This document shows, in pieces, positions 50,601-63,530 of a stretch of DNA of 64,000 nt. Position 1 is the first letter of the stretch. Every line of letters starts with the position of its first letter. Position numbers and translations under genes: made by a program. Under the pieces are notes generated by a model that searched no databases, was not told the origin of the DNA, and saw only the letters and a list, made by a program, of their open reading frames with translations. This DNA is from Malurus cyaneus samueli (taxonomy: Eukaryota > Chordata > Aves > Passeriformes > Maluridae). The stretch is taken from NCBI GenBank assembly GCA_009741485.1, contig CM019216.1, forward strand, positions 46,694,863 to 46,758,862, in the 5' to 3' direction.

Positions 50601-53600
50601 TTTGCAAAGCTTTTCCAAGAAGAGATGGAAGACAAATGTGCAAATCTATGTGACAAGATCTTTAGAGAGAGGACTATTCACATTTATTTCTTGGCGTGGA
50701 GTTATGCATCACTCCTTATAAAAATCTTAGTCCATCTCTAGCTTTTTATACTAATTAAGTTATTCCTTTCTAAAGAGTAGAGATAGGTGTAAGTTACCTG
50801 ACATAATCTTCATTCTCAATGATCAATTTCTTCAAGATCCTAGAGCCTGATATGTTTTCATGGAAGAGAGGACTGCAGGTTGGAGATGGAGATCAGTCCT
50901 TCTGCAATGGAGGTTTCTGGGCCAAAGGACATGAACAAACTTACATCTCTGTATTTTCTTATCATTAAAGAGAACATACCTATTTGCCTTGATGGCAACA
51001 GCCCAAGAGGAGGCAAATTGCTTCCTAAAATGAAACTGGAAAGAACTTTGCCTTGGAAGGATATTATGGCAGCTCTTTTCTGGGAAGATGTTCAGAACTG
51101 TGCATGGAAAAGTCTCAAGAAGGGTAAATGATATGTGGGGGGAAAAGTAGGAAAAGAAGACGTGAAAGGATTCAGGTGAACTCAGTATGTTTACACACAA
51201 AATGAATCACCACTTTCACGTTTTGTTTGCCTGTAATCTGGGTACTTGAATTGTTGTAGCAGAGATGGGATCGTGTGCAGTTTAGAAACTATTTGCACAA
51301 TTGCTTGATTGCCATAAAGGAATCCAGATTTGATTTTTCCTTGCTTTTTAAAGATATTTTTATTCACTTATTGTTCATTTTGTAGAATTAACACAAATAC
51401 TTCTGCAGATGGTTCTGGTTTATACTCTGTATCTTCATGGACACTTGTACATGTATAGCTATATATTTACTGATACTTGTGGGTGGTCTGAGATTTTTTT
51501 AAAAAATTGACATTATCTATCTGGTCCACAAAATGCTAACAAAATAGAGATTTTTTGGATTCTGAAAGGTTTATATTTTCCCTTGGTACCTGCTCCAGCA
51601 ACTTGAAGATGTCTTTGTTTTGACCCTTTGACAAAGACAGCAGGGTGTGTGGTTTAAAGAGGGAGATAAAATCCTGAAGATGTATAAGAAAACATTTTTT
51701 TACATTACATGATCACTAAATAAATGAGCTTTCCTACTCAGGAGGGAATGATAACTTGGCAGGGAGGTAGAGATTAAGAACATTCATTTTCTGTTCTCTA
51801 ATATTTTTTAAATGAAAGGTTCTTTTCAAAGCATGAGTCTCTGTGAAATTCAAGGCTTACAATTGTTTTAAAAATTATTTTATCTACAAAATCTGGAGCC
51901 ATGAAAGGGAATATTTGAATGGAACAACTCTATCCATGAAAATAATTTTCTTCTACACATATGCTAGATGATGAAGGTCAATAAGTCATAGAGAAGAGCT
52001 CATCACCAATAATTTTATTTTCTTGTTGTTGATTTAACTGGTTTAACTACCTACTAATTTTCTTCATTGTAGCATTTAAATTGTTATTTTGGAGACTGGT
52101 GAGTTGTTTGACCAGTTAATAGATATGTGTTTTTGAATTATTAAAACTGAAGTTTAGAAATGGTTACACTTTTGCAAGTACTCAACATGATCCCTGTAGT
52201 TTCTCCACCACGAAGGCAAATAGATAGAATGGGTTTAGTAGGTCTGCTGGTCCTGGTAGAACCTCTTTGCTTGCTTTAATAAATGAAATGCAACAATTAG
52301 TTTCTGTTCCTGCTCTCTCCTTCCAGAGTGCACTTGCTGACTCCTCAGCCTCTCTTTTTTATTATCTGAGCTGAGGAATCACAGCATTTCAAAGTGCCTG
52401 GCTGGTTCCCTGTGCTTCACAGACTTCCAGAGGCTCTTCAGCCAGCGGAGCCACAGCAGTTCCCTCTTGCCCTTCTGCTATGGCAAGACTATTACACAGC
52501 TGCAGAGTGCATAGGGAGCTGTACAGCTCCCAATAAACACTCATCTCCTGAAAAGCAGTAGAATCCATTTTCTTAAGTTTACTGGAATCAGGTTTTAAAT
52601 TACTTTATCTGCAATATTTCAAAGATTTTTCAGAATAATAGCCCTTCAGATCTCAATTTCCTTTTATATGCTAAAAGTGCTCTGAAATGTCAAATATCCT
52701 TTCCTTAAATATTTCATTTTCCTCAGAGGAAAATTGCATTGACATTGCCTACCTTACAAATAACAAAAGGCAAAATTTCTGGCATTGAGTGACTCAGTAA
52801 ATAAATTGCAGCATTATTCCTCAGAGCACGGCTTGGTTGCACCAACCCATAGGGAAACAAAAAGAATTCACACTGACTCCTCCCTACAACTCCTTGCTTG
52901 GTGGCCCTTCTTCACCTCCCCTTGATTTCTGTGGGGTGGAAGTGTTTATGATAAGTCTGCTGGGAACTGACTCACATCAAAAATAAGTGGAACCTTTGTG
53001 AGTCTGAGTGAAACTTTGGCCCCATCTCACCAGTGCCTATTGTGTGTGAGCATGTTCCAGAAGCAAAGTGGGGAGTACTGAAAATATCGAGACAAATTTG
53101 ACAGAATCCTATTATTTTGTCTGGATGTTTTCCTTCTGGTTTCACTTTGAGGCTTATAAAAATAACAGAAGTTATTAGGGCAGTGTCTCACCTGCTTGCA
53201 CTGAAGAATTGCACTCATCTGCTTGCAATAGAAGAATAAAGACAAAATGTTCAAAACTAAAATAACATGTACAAAAGAAAGAACAGGGCTTTTGGAGACA
53301 TTACTGCTCTACAGCTATCAGACTTAATTTTCTGTGTTAAAACCCACTGTACTATGAGTTAAAGATCTCTTCAACAACTTCTCCATCTTTTTTATTTTTT
53401 TTTTTTTCCTATTCTGATATTCCTGTTTCAATATTGCTACTCAAATCTCAAATTCAGGGCAGTAAAACAATGATTGCCCCCCTGCCCCCCATGGTTATTA
53501 CATCAATACTACAGCTGTAATGACAAGAAAGATTTGTAAGAACAAAGCCTTTGTACTAACACAAAATTATTTACCCATTTTTATTGCCAAATGGAAAACA

Positions 53601-54169
53601 CTATAATTATGTCAAGGTTTACCCTTTGCCCAACAAGACTTGAGGTAAGTGGACTAGCTAAGCAACCCAGCCAGTTTCAAAGATGACAGTAGCTTTTCCA
53701 GTTTTTTAGGATCCTACAGCTGATGCTATGACTGAATAAAAAGCACAAGGCTGAGCTGTGTAGTTCCTATTAATTTAATTGCAATTTTGAAGCTAAATAC
53801 CCTAAACAGCACTAAGTAGTTCAGCCCCCATTACCAAAAGTCACAGATTAAAATAATTTTCCCCTTGACTTCAGAGGACTGATATTTTATTTATCATAAA
53901 ATAAGTGAAACATGCACTTAAGACCGTAAGAGTATACAACTCCTTCTTTAATTTGAAATACACTTTTATTCCATTACAAGAGGCAAACTCATCTGTTTCT
54001 GAATGCAGCTATGCTACATAATTTTCTTATGGTGCAATTAATTTTCTTTTAAAATTCTGTGTTAAATGAAAATAACATACAGTGAAAAATGAGTAAAAGA
54101 AGATTTATACCTTTAAGAGGAGACATAAAAGGAATTCTTAGCTGTTACCCTAAAGGTGATCGTTCTATC

Positions 54170-54205
54170 AAAAAAAAAAAAAAAAAAAGATAAAAAAAAA
54201 AAAAA
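54170..54205 (+). repeat. A19-GAT-A14 run
   Basis: Nineteen A, then GAT, then fourteen A. It is simple sequence with no identifiable retroposon upstream. Confidence 0.92.
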
Positions 54206-55576
54206 GGCACGCCACTGCACTATATTTTAGCTGATGTAGCATTTTGAGCAGGTGAGCATGCTTTCATGCTTTAGAATTTTGATAATTTACAGCAGAGTGC
54301 CATGGAACAAAATAATTGGACAGAGAAATTAGTGTCAAACTTCTGAAAGTCTAAATAGTTGAGCCAGAAAGAGGGCTGTAATTTCAATGAGAAGACAGTA
54401 GCAACTGCAAGCATGCTTAAGGATTGCCTAAAAATCAATTAACATAAGTAGCTAAAACATTTTTATAGTATTGAGTCTCACAAGACATGTTGTCACATGC
54501 AGGATTCATTTATTTATATAATTTAATTCTCAGAAGTGTGCCTAAGAGTGGAAAATATAGTGTCAGAGATCTGTAATGAAAGTACTTCAAACTCGTAAGT
54601 GTTTGAAACCTAAATGCAGAGGCAAAACTTTAATAGCAGCATTAAAAAAGCTTAAGATCTTTGGCAAAAGGCTGTGAAGTCATCCGAGTATAATCAGCCA
54701 TATAAACTGCACGTGACAGTGTGATCCCATGATCTGAACACTCAGCAAGAACTGCTTCTGCTTCTGAAAGGACTCAGATGAGTTCTGAGTAGAACACAGT
54801 ACTGTTCTTCCATTTTTTAAACCAAAGTTATTATATTATGATTTTGAGCATGTGTGGAGGTAAGGGAGTAATATCCCCCTGTCCGATATTAGTGACAACC
54901 TAGTCTGGGTTTTGTGCTGAGACCATAAAAATAGTCTTCTACTTTTATATTATTAAATCTAAATGACAAAAAAAGTCTTATAAAGTAAAAAGAAAAAAGC
55001 ATTGAAACACTCTAAACAGCTAAACATTTTGGTGCATGCTTACAAAAACATATGCATACATAACATGAAGTTTGTACATTTGCACACAAATACAGATGCA
55101 CATAAATGTATTTAAAGATGAACTGGATTCTCAGGTAAGTGAAACAGTGAATCACAGAGTTTTTTACTAAGTTTTTGGGCATCATCTCTGTTTTCTAAGC
55201 CCTTACCATTTATATGGCAGCAATTGAAATGTCAGCAAATGCCTTTGGGAAGGAGGACTTTGATCATGGCATCCATCCAGGATGGAGTAGTGAGTTTCTG
55301 TCCTCTCACAATGTGAAAACAACATTCCTTGCAGCACCACCTCCAAAGAAGTTCAACAGGAAAGGTGTGAGCTCTCAGACACAGATGCGAGCTCCTTACT
55401 CACCAGATTCTGGTCTTTAACTCTGATTCAGTGTCAGTACAGATACATTAATTCTGTTAGCATTCTTTTATTTGGGAAAGCTTAGACTATTTTCTGACTT
55501 CTGTTTTTCCTATTTTCGTTTTTTTTATTCCTTCTTTTGTCATTTTTCTTTTAATAATGTTTACTAGATCGTAAGG

Positions 55577-55600
55577 AAACAAACAAACAAACAAAAAAAC
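55577..55600 (+). repeat. short (AAAC)n repeat
   Basis: About four AAAC units ending in an A run, a minor simple repeat. Confidence 0.85.
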
Positions 55601-57096
55601 AATATAGGAAGGATATAAATGTGTGATACCAAAGCAGCTGAATTACTATCTGGAGCATAGGAGCTTTGAACATCCCTTCTCTCTCAGGAACTCAGAGTTC
55701 AAGAGAGGGTGCCAGCATGGCTCTTGTTAGTGTTGTCCTTTGGGTCTGCTCAGGCTGTGCAGTTTATTTGGTTTCCAGGAGGTTCAGTACCTTGAACTTA
55801 TTTTAACTTGGCAGGCGGTGAATCAAGGTAGCCATCAGTCTTCCCTCATTATGAGTGATGTTTAAATAGCTCACTCGTACTTACAACCCCGACAGCTTTT
55901 AGTTATAGTCATTAGGCAGCTCTGCCTCCAAACATCATAAAATATAAAACATGACTCCTCCAAAGAACAATATCTTTTAAAGTGAATGGTACATTAAACT
56001 GCAGTATTTACAATCCCAGGCATTTGAACTGTGGACTTAAGCAGTTTTAAGCTTGCTTTGGACTGAGGAACCTGTCAGGAATATAATCACATCAGTTATG
56101 CTTTCCTTCCAAATTCTGAAGGTGCTTTCATGAGCCTACTTAATTAGTTACTGTACCCCTTGCATGGAGAGGATAATTGCTATCATGAGTCACGCATTAA
56201 GTGGGATCTGGAAATATCCCAGAAAGCATCAAGTTTTCTCAGATTTTCAATATTTGATGCTTCATGACTGTTGTGGGGTTTGTAAGGATTTGCAATTTCC
56301 TCCAGAAGTGAAATGAGGCAGAACATATCACAGCTACTAACAACAATAAAGGCCTTGGAGCCCCAGCGCTAGCTCTGCAGAGATAAATCTTAGTTTTCCT
56401 CTCGATTCCCTCCAAGATTTTTTTCAATTATTTAAATTTCTTTCTGTGTCCTCTACTGTGGAGCACAATTTTATGCTATGGTACACAAGAAGTCCTTTCT
56501 CATTTCCCATGCACCCGAGTAGATTTAGTTCCTTTCCTTTGAATGAATGGCTGAATCAATGGATGCTGGGAGCTGACAGAAAGCAATTCCTTCTGCTATC
56601 ACTTCTTGTCTTTTACACAGAGATTGCTATTAAAGCCTGATGATGTTTTCTGTATAATATACTCAAATTGATTTAATTTCTGTAAGCCACCATTCTATTC
56701 CAAGTCTTGCACATTTTGTTGAAGGTCTCTGTGGGAAGGACTCTCCTTCACCTCTAGTCCAAGTCATGAAAGTTGGTTCAAATCCACACTGATCAAAACT
56801 AGTCCCATTTAGAGTGGATTGAAAATGCCCACAGGGAAGACATTTGAAGTGTCCTCCAGAATCCCCCTGCAATCATAGAACTTGAGCTCCTGTGTATGTA
56901 CTCCTTGTTGCATGTCTTGGAATGTGTCATGGTGTCTGTAGTGGATACTGGAGGACACAGTGTCCATGGGAATAGTGGTGAAAATGGAAACTGGAGAGGA
57001 GTTAGCAAATCTGAATGAGGTATTATCCCTAATTCCATAAGCAGCAGTCCCTTGATAAATGACACCACAACTTTGTTCTGAGAAGAACTAGTATAT

Positions 57097-57117
57097 AAAA
57101 AAAAAAAAAAAAAAAAA
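57097..57117 (+). repeat. A21 homopolymer run
   Basis: Twenty-one consecutive A following TATAT. No retroposon body was recognised upstream. Confidence 0.92.
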
Positions 57118-57253
57118 TGATGGACAAATTTGCCTTCGTACAGGATGGATAAACACAGAGTGAAACTGGTAGAGGTAACTAGGGAATTAAGTTCTTTTCC
57201 TCTGCAATCTCATGGTCACTTAGTTCTCTAAAACTATCCAAACCTGAATGGAA

Positions 57254-57275
57254 AAAAAGATATATATATCTTTTT
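57254..57275. repeat. perfect 22-bp AT-rich palindrome
   Basis: Five A, then GATATATATATC, then five T, together equal to their own reverse complement. It can extrude as a cruciform. The A/T composition makes chance occurrence plausible. Confidence 0.9.
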
Positions 57276-60200
57276 CATGCACACTGCCATGTAAGAACTT
57301 GATCCTTCTCTCAGAGAAATATTTCAGCAGGCATTCAGTAGGCTCTTACCCACTTTATGGATTCTTCCTGCCATCAGCCCTGACCTGCTGGGGCAGCCCC
57401 ATTTGATCTCACCTCCTCTTCTTACAGCCATCACTGCATCCCTCATTACAGCTCACTCATCCTTGGTGCACCATCCCTTCTCTGAATGGAAGGAAGCCTT
57501 ATTAAACTAGAGTGTTAATTGATCAACCATGTAATTTTTTTTTAATTAATATATATGCAACAAGGGTGAACCTACAATAAATATCATGATTAGATTCTAA
57601 CTTTTAAGGGCTTGACTTGGTTTCAGTGAATTTAAATAAATAAGCAAAATGTATGCATTGAGTAAGTTATCTCAGTGTCTACAAAATCTTTAAGATTGTT
57701 TTTTTCCTTTTCCTTGTTTTTTCCCATTGTACAAATACTCCAGACTCCTGGCGTGAAAGACAATAAGTCCTTGAAGTATAAAAATGCTAGACACTGCAAG
57801 CTGATGTTGCAACAAGGGTGGAGTGTCACATAATTTGTAACTTTAACAAAACTTAAATGTGCGGATGACTAATGTTAACAGATATTAAGACATATGAACT
57901 ACCATAAAGGCAAATTCCTCCGATGTTTTCTTGGGTTTGAATACATGAATACGTGCTGGCATGTAATTTCCTATGAGAATGTAATACATATTGTAAATAC
58001 GTAAATATTTTGGAAAAGCTAGGTGACTATTTCTTAAAGTACAAAGGAAATGATTTTTTTTATAATTTCTCACAATTTACATAAACGTAGAAATTGTGTC
58101 ACATTTTGGCATGTGCTATTTGGATACACCTAAAAAAATCAATAGAAGAAAAAACCACTGAATTAATTTTTTTCCCAGGCCCAGATATCTTTTGTTATTA
58201 TATGGGGAGAGGCAGTGATTAAACAGCCTGAAACACCAATTGTGATGAGAAAGCACATGTATTTAATGTATTGTTCTCTTCTTTGTATGAGCTGTAGTGT
58301 CCTACTGCTTCATTCCTTCATCTTGGCTCGATCCAAAAGCTATTGAATTCAGTGGAAAACCACCCACTGACTTCAGTGGGGAGTAGATCAATCTCAAAGA
58401 GCATGTAACAGTACAGGGTAGAAACTGATTTAATGCCACATGTTATAAATCTCTCTTCCACAGCAGAATGTGTAGCTCTGTCTCAATAGCACTAAAACAG
58501 AGTAAGAAAGGAAGAGGCAAATTAACCTTCAGCTGGGGAGATGTTGGGTTCTCAAATTTCACACAAAAGTACCTTTGTTTTGCATGGTATCCAATGTCCA
58601 CATCATGGAGTAACTCAGAGGGGCTGAGTTGGAGGCGCAGAAAAGTCACACTACAACAGCTGTGTAAAAACAAACAGGTTAAAAGGAAGAGATTGAAAAA
58701 AAAACCAGATAAAATTGCTCATCATAATTTTTGGGGAAAAAAAATCCCTTCTGGGTGGGTTTATGCTGTCTTTGCAGAGTCATACAAATTTGTGATATTG
58801 TTCTGAAATCAGTGTAGCTTGATTTACCAGCTTCTCAGCTGTCCATCCCTTCTTGCACTGGGACTTAAATTGTTAAAGAAACTGGGTCAGATTTCAAAAA
58901 TCTTTCTGTATGATAGATTTGATAACAAGTTGGAGGAATAAAGACTAATATAAATGTAGGTTGGAAATGTTATGCAAAAAAAAAAAAAGTTGTTGTCACA
59001 GGTAATTAAGTTAGATGTTAATAGAATCAGGAAATAAAAATTGAAAAGTTGTAATTTTAATATTGTCAATAACATAAGGCATTAGCAGGGCTTTCTCCAT
59101 AGCATTGCTAGATTAATATAATTCCATTAATTTTCATGAACTCTGCATTCACAGATTATGGGGAAAATGGCCTGGAGAACCACAAAAACTCAAAGTAATC
59201 GTTGCACTTCTAAGACCATTTATTTTCTGAAATTTCAGCTGACATTGAGAAAGTAATGTGATTAGCTCTTAATTCTGAATTTATTCACCTTCTTTCCCCA
59301 GCATTTTCTGATTACTCCGAAACAACAGGCAACAGGGAAGGAAAGACTGAAAGGTTCGTCACTCTTTGAGCAAGCTTAGGCTTCTGTTCATGTTGCTCTA
59401 ATCAAAAAGGAAACCTGATTCTCGGAGACACACTGTGTTATACTGGAGTCTGGAGCTCTGATGGATGGCGTTCTTCATGGGCTGAGCCCTTCATGGATGG
59501 TTATACCTTGCATGAGTGAATTCACTGTACAGATGACACAGATAAATTGTGTGCACTCATTCCATGTGGGCATTATTACTCCTTGATTTTCACTTCCTCT
59601 CTCTGCTCTTAAATATCCTAAATCAAGATTTCTTTGTGGGAGTGCTTCCCGCTACAATGGGAATTACAATGAATTACAAAGGAAATTAATGAGGAAACTA
59701 ATCTGGATGAATTCCTCCCCTCTGCTAGGCTGTTGGAGAGCACCAGCACAGCTGCAGTTTTCTCCTCCCACAGCTCACACTGCTCCCACCTGACTAGTCT
59801 GCCTATGTTTTCTTGTATGGCAGGAAAAGTTCAAGACAAGATTTTTGATTCATCTGCTTTCACACTGGGGGCATTTTTTGTCTCCTAGTCACAGCCTCTG
59901 ATCTCAGGCAGTCTGTATGACAAATGCTTCATGAAGACTCCTCAACCTTGGGAGCTGCTGTAATGGAATTTTTATGAGCCATCTAGAACAGTCGTCAGCT
60001 AAACTTGCCTCAGGTACAGAAAGTGAGAGAATGAATAAATTACCAGGGTCCATTGACAAGTAGCAGGGACAATAGGCTGTCAGTAGGATATAACTTACCT
60101 CAGTAAAACATAAGACTTATAAATACTGCATGTATCTTGAGAGGAACTGAGGAGCTAGTGGAAATCATTAAAAAAAAAACAGGTCACATCATGTCCTGCC

Positions 60201-60446
60201 TAGAGAGTCTGCAGTAAAACAGTCTTAAAGGAAGAGCTAAAATACTTTAAAAATATGTTGTGGCATTCATAATTCAAGGGTAGGTTTCTCTGTTATCTAT
60301 GAAGGAGTGAATTTAATAAAAATCAGTGTAGATGGTAGCAGTGTTTCCACTGTCAGGAAAGCAGGAAAAGTTTCTGGAAATGAGTTGCCACGATCTCTGT
60401 TGTGATGTGGGAGAAAGGACTGTAGAAGGGGAGACAAACCTGTATT
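57276..60446. other. non-coding segment, nothing identified
   Basis: AT-rich with an A13 run (58976-58988). Frames of 60-112 codons on both strands around 58443-58806 overlap each other and have no splice or domain support. Confidence 0.5.
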
Positions 60447-60543
60447 AATAGACTCATAGAATCATTCGTGTTAGAAAATACCTCTAAGATCATTGAGTCC
60501 AACCATTAACCTAGAATTGCTAAATACACCACTAACTTTGTTA
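60447..60543 (-). mobile_element. CR1 LINE 3' end fragment (minus strand)
   Basis: The plus strand starts with 'actcatagaatcattcgtgttagaaaatacc' (60449-60482), equivalent to the inverted CR1 terminus 'catagaatcattcaggttggaaaagacc'. It continues with 'aagatcattgagtccaaccattaacct' and 'caccactaac'. It is the same subtype as the fragment at 24.7 kb. The copy is diverged, about 95 bases, and severely 5' truncated. Confidence 0.87.
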
Positions 60544-62424
60544 GAAACAGATTAGTTCATAAGAAACAGTGGGGTTATCTACATTGTAGAGATTTTTGCC
60601 TATTTGATCAATTAGCTCTCGAATGTCATGAATGTGAGGTATTGGATGTCCAGAAAATTCAACAAAACATGGTGTTTAACACTGTAGATTAGCATATAAC
60701 TGTGGAAAATGTAGCAGCCAGAACGTACACTGACAGAATCTTAAATAGAATAAACTTCTTAGCAGAGACAGAGGAAACGTAAACCTGGATGCTGGCATTC
60801 ATTTCCATATTCTTTAAATAAAAGTGACACATAGGCAAATACCAGAGCCCTGCATTCGTGACCTCAGTCTGACAGCCATTCCCCAAAGACAGCACCTCCT
60901 CTGAGGGCAGAGTTACAGGGCACAGTCAGCCCTGGGCACATGCCTGCTTCCTGGTATGGAGCTTGAACTGTCAGCTGAAAGGGAAAAGGGTGGGTAGAGC
61001 CATCTGTACCTTCATTTCTACCTCTCTTTCTTTGTTAAAGGGACCTCCTGTAAATTTTTTTTTTTTTTTTAACTGAAAACTTCAAAACTCATTGTTCCAT
61101 TTCAGGGAATTTGTTTTCTTTATATCGGGAATACAGGGAACAGTCTGTGGTATGTGTTAATGGATCATCCATGAAGCCCTCGGATGACTGAAACCCAAAT
61201 GCTTTTATAGTTGGTGTTATAGTTACCTGTTGAAGTGTTTGTAACATCAGTGAATGAGTCAGGCAATCAGATGTCATTTAGGAAGAGCAGCAGCTGTGGT
61301 GCAGCGTAGCCATACCAGAACTTGAGTAAATATACGTAAGTTTATTTAGAGCCCTAACCTCAGGTCAAGCTGCTAAAATTGCCATGATTCTTACCAAATT
61401 TTTGTGTGGGCTTGCAAATATTCCCTTTCATCTTCACTGAAAAATAAGGCAGTGTCTGAAGCCTGGAAATAGTTGCTGTCTATGGCAATGGTTAAGGCTT
61501 TGAAGTGGCCTAAGGGCTCACAAGACAAGAGAGGACCACAGAAATGGGTTGAGCAGCTGTCAGAGCAGCTAAACAGTCTTTGGTACTTCAGAGGGCAGTA
61601 CCTGAGATCCGGAGTGACACGGGTAATCTGCCCTAACCTAGAGCCTGACCCATGGCATTAAGAGTGAGACTGGAGGTCTCTACCAAGGTTTTGTTTCTGA
61701 GAGGTGACAAGCCTTACAGGGTGCCATTCTGCAACATCTTGTAGTCCTGCAAGTATCTATGCCTTCCTTTATAAAGCCAAAATACAGTGAGGCCCCTCTG
61801 AGAGCTTGTGGCAGAAAGTTTCACAGAGTCCATGAAGCTTTGGATGGCGGAAGAAATATATTAATGAGATTTAAAAAGGGAAAGGAAGGTCACGGTGGCT
61901 CACAAGGCATCTGCGCTACCACAGAGTAAAACTAGCATGAGTTGAAATAGAAGGAAGGAAGAAAAAAAGTGTGAAGGTTATTGAGACTGATAAGTTTATC
62001 TTGGCCTCATGTAATTTCCACTCAGGGTCAAGCCTTTTGTTGACTCAATGACAATCACACAATAGCTGTGGGATGCGGTTGGGCCGGACTTTTCCTGAAT
62101 TACCTAGGGTACTCTGCCACAGAAAAATTCACAGGGAACTTGAGTCACCTTTGCTGTTACTGTGATCTAGCAACAAGACAATACTGCCCAATTAAAGGAA
62201 ATCACACAGCAGTCTCACAGAAATAAATATATTTATACCTCGGCCACATAGTTTTTCAAATATACTTTTGTAAAGCAGAATACTCACTTGGTATCTGAAA
62301 TTCACTCCAAGCAAAAAGAAACATTCCCATCCAAAATCATTCTTGGAAACAAATCCTGCCTCGCCAATGGTAATATTAAAGACCCAATATCAACCAAACA
62401 ATGTGATACTAAATCTATTCCTTG
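60544..62424. other. non-coding segment, nothing identified
   Basis: Contains a T16 run (61055-61070). No supported gene or further transposon was found up to the large CR1 copy. The stretch at about 61460-61720 is richer in GC but gives no recognisable product. Confidence 0.45.
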
Positions 62425-63530
62425 ATAGTAGCTTGATAGCTATGGATATCATATATCTGGATTTCTTTGATCTGGTCCCCCACAACATCCTACTCCTAAA
62501 ATTCGAGTGATTATATATTTGATGGATTGACTGTCTGGTGGATGAGGAACTGGTTGGACAATTTGAACAGTTTCATCCAGAGTATAGTGGTCAAAGGTCC
62601 AATGCCCTGATGTATTCTGGTGACAAGTAATCTCCCTCAGGGGTCCATTTGGGATCATTACTATTTAATATTTTAATCAATGACATAGATTAAAGGATTG
62701 AGTGCACCCTCAGCAAGTTTTTAAATGAACCAAGCTGAGTGGTGCAGCTGACATGCCAAAGGGGTGGGATGCCATCCAGAAGGACTTGGACCAGCCTGAG
62801 CTTAGGAACATCCTGAGGTTCAGAAAGACCAAGTACAGGGTCCTGCAACTGGGTCAGGGCAACCCCTTGTATCAATGCAGGCTGGAGGGTGAAAGGATTG
62901 AGAGCAAACCTGGTGTTACTGCTGGATGAAAAGCTGGTCGTGAGGCAGCAATGTACTCTCGAAGACCAGAAGGCAAACTTTCTCCTGGGCTGCATCAAAA
63001 GAACTGTGACCAAAAAGGCTGAGGAAGGTGATTCTCCTCCTCTACTTGTCTCCTGTGAGACCCCACCTGAAGTACTCAGATCTCAGGAAAGGCATAGACC
63101 TTTTGGAGAAAATCCAGAGGATTATCAGAGGGCTGGAAAAACTGCTATGAAGACAGCCTGAAAGAGTTGGAGCTATTCAGCCTGCAGAAGACTCTGAGAA
63201 GTACTTATGGTGGTCTTTTACTACTTAAAAGGGACTTATGAGAAAGACAGGGAAAAAACTTTGTAGCAGAGCAGGTTGGGATAGGATGACTGGTAATGGT
63301 GTTAAATGAAGAGAAGGAAGACTTAGACTATATATAAGCAAGAAGTTTTTTACAATGAGGGTGGTAAAACACTGGAATGGAACAGCTTGCCCTGAGTCAT
63401 TACCCCTGGAAATACTGAAGGTCAGTTTAGATGGAGCCTTGAAAAATCTGGTCTAGTTGAAGGAGCTCCTGCCTATTGGACTAGATGACCTTTGAAGGGC
63501 CCTTCCAACTCCGGCAGTTCTCTGGTTCCT
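62425..63530 (+). mobile_element. CR1 LINE fragment with reverse-transcriptase remnant
   Basis: The longest transposon piece in the window, about 1.1 kb, sense strand, truncated at its 5' end. The left part matches the C-terminal half of CR1 reverse transcriptase. It includes the equivalent of 'gatctggtcccccacaacatcct' (62471-62490), then a Leu-Pro-Gln-Gly-Ser motif (about 62632-62646) and an Ile-Asn-Asp-Ile-like stretch (about 62675-62688). These correspond to the family's PQGS...FINDID region. Further right are 'ctgggctgcatcaaaagaact', the 'ttattcagcctgcagaagactctgagaag' equivalent and 'acactggaatggaacagcttgccctgag'. It ends with the terminal motif 'ggactagatgacctttgaagggcccttccaact' (63479-63511). 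Many stops and frameshifts make it dead. It has no 8-bp tail repeats that I can see. Confidence 0.92.

Larger units (their letters stand above)
47701..57096. other. long non-coding segment, no gene identified
   Basis: AT-rich sequence with simple runs: T11 (53397-53407), A19/A14 (54170-54205) and an AAAC repeat (55577-55600). The blocks at about 54220-54310 and 55850-56230 look like possible conserved non-coding elements (homeodomain-type TAATTAG at 56142-56148). No exon, RNA gene or transposon end was supported. Frames at 50235-50594 and 50832-51200 run on opposite strands and have no recognised domains. Confidence 0.45.

Noticed and set aside
52300..52560. AATAAA-containing block considered as a solo LTR
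   Set aside because: No TG...CA ends, target-site duplication or second copy could be seen.
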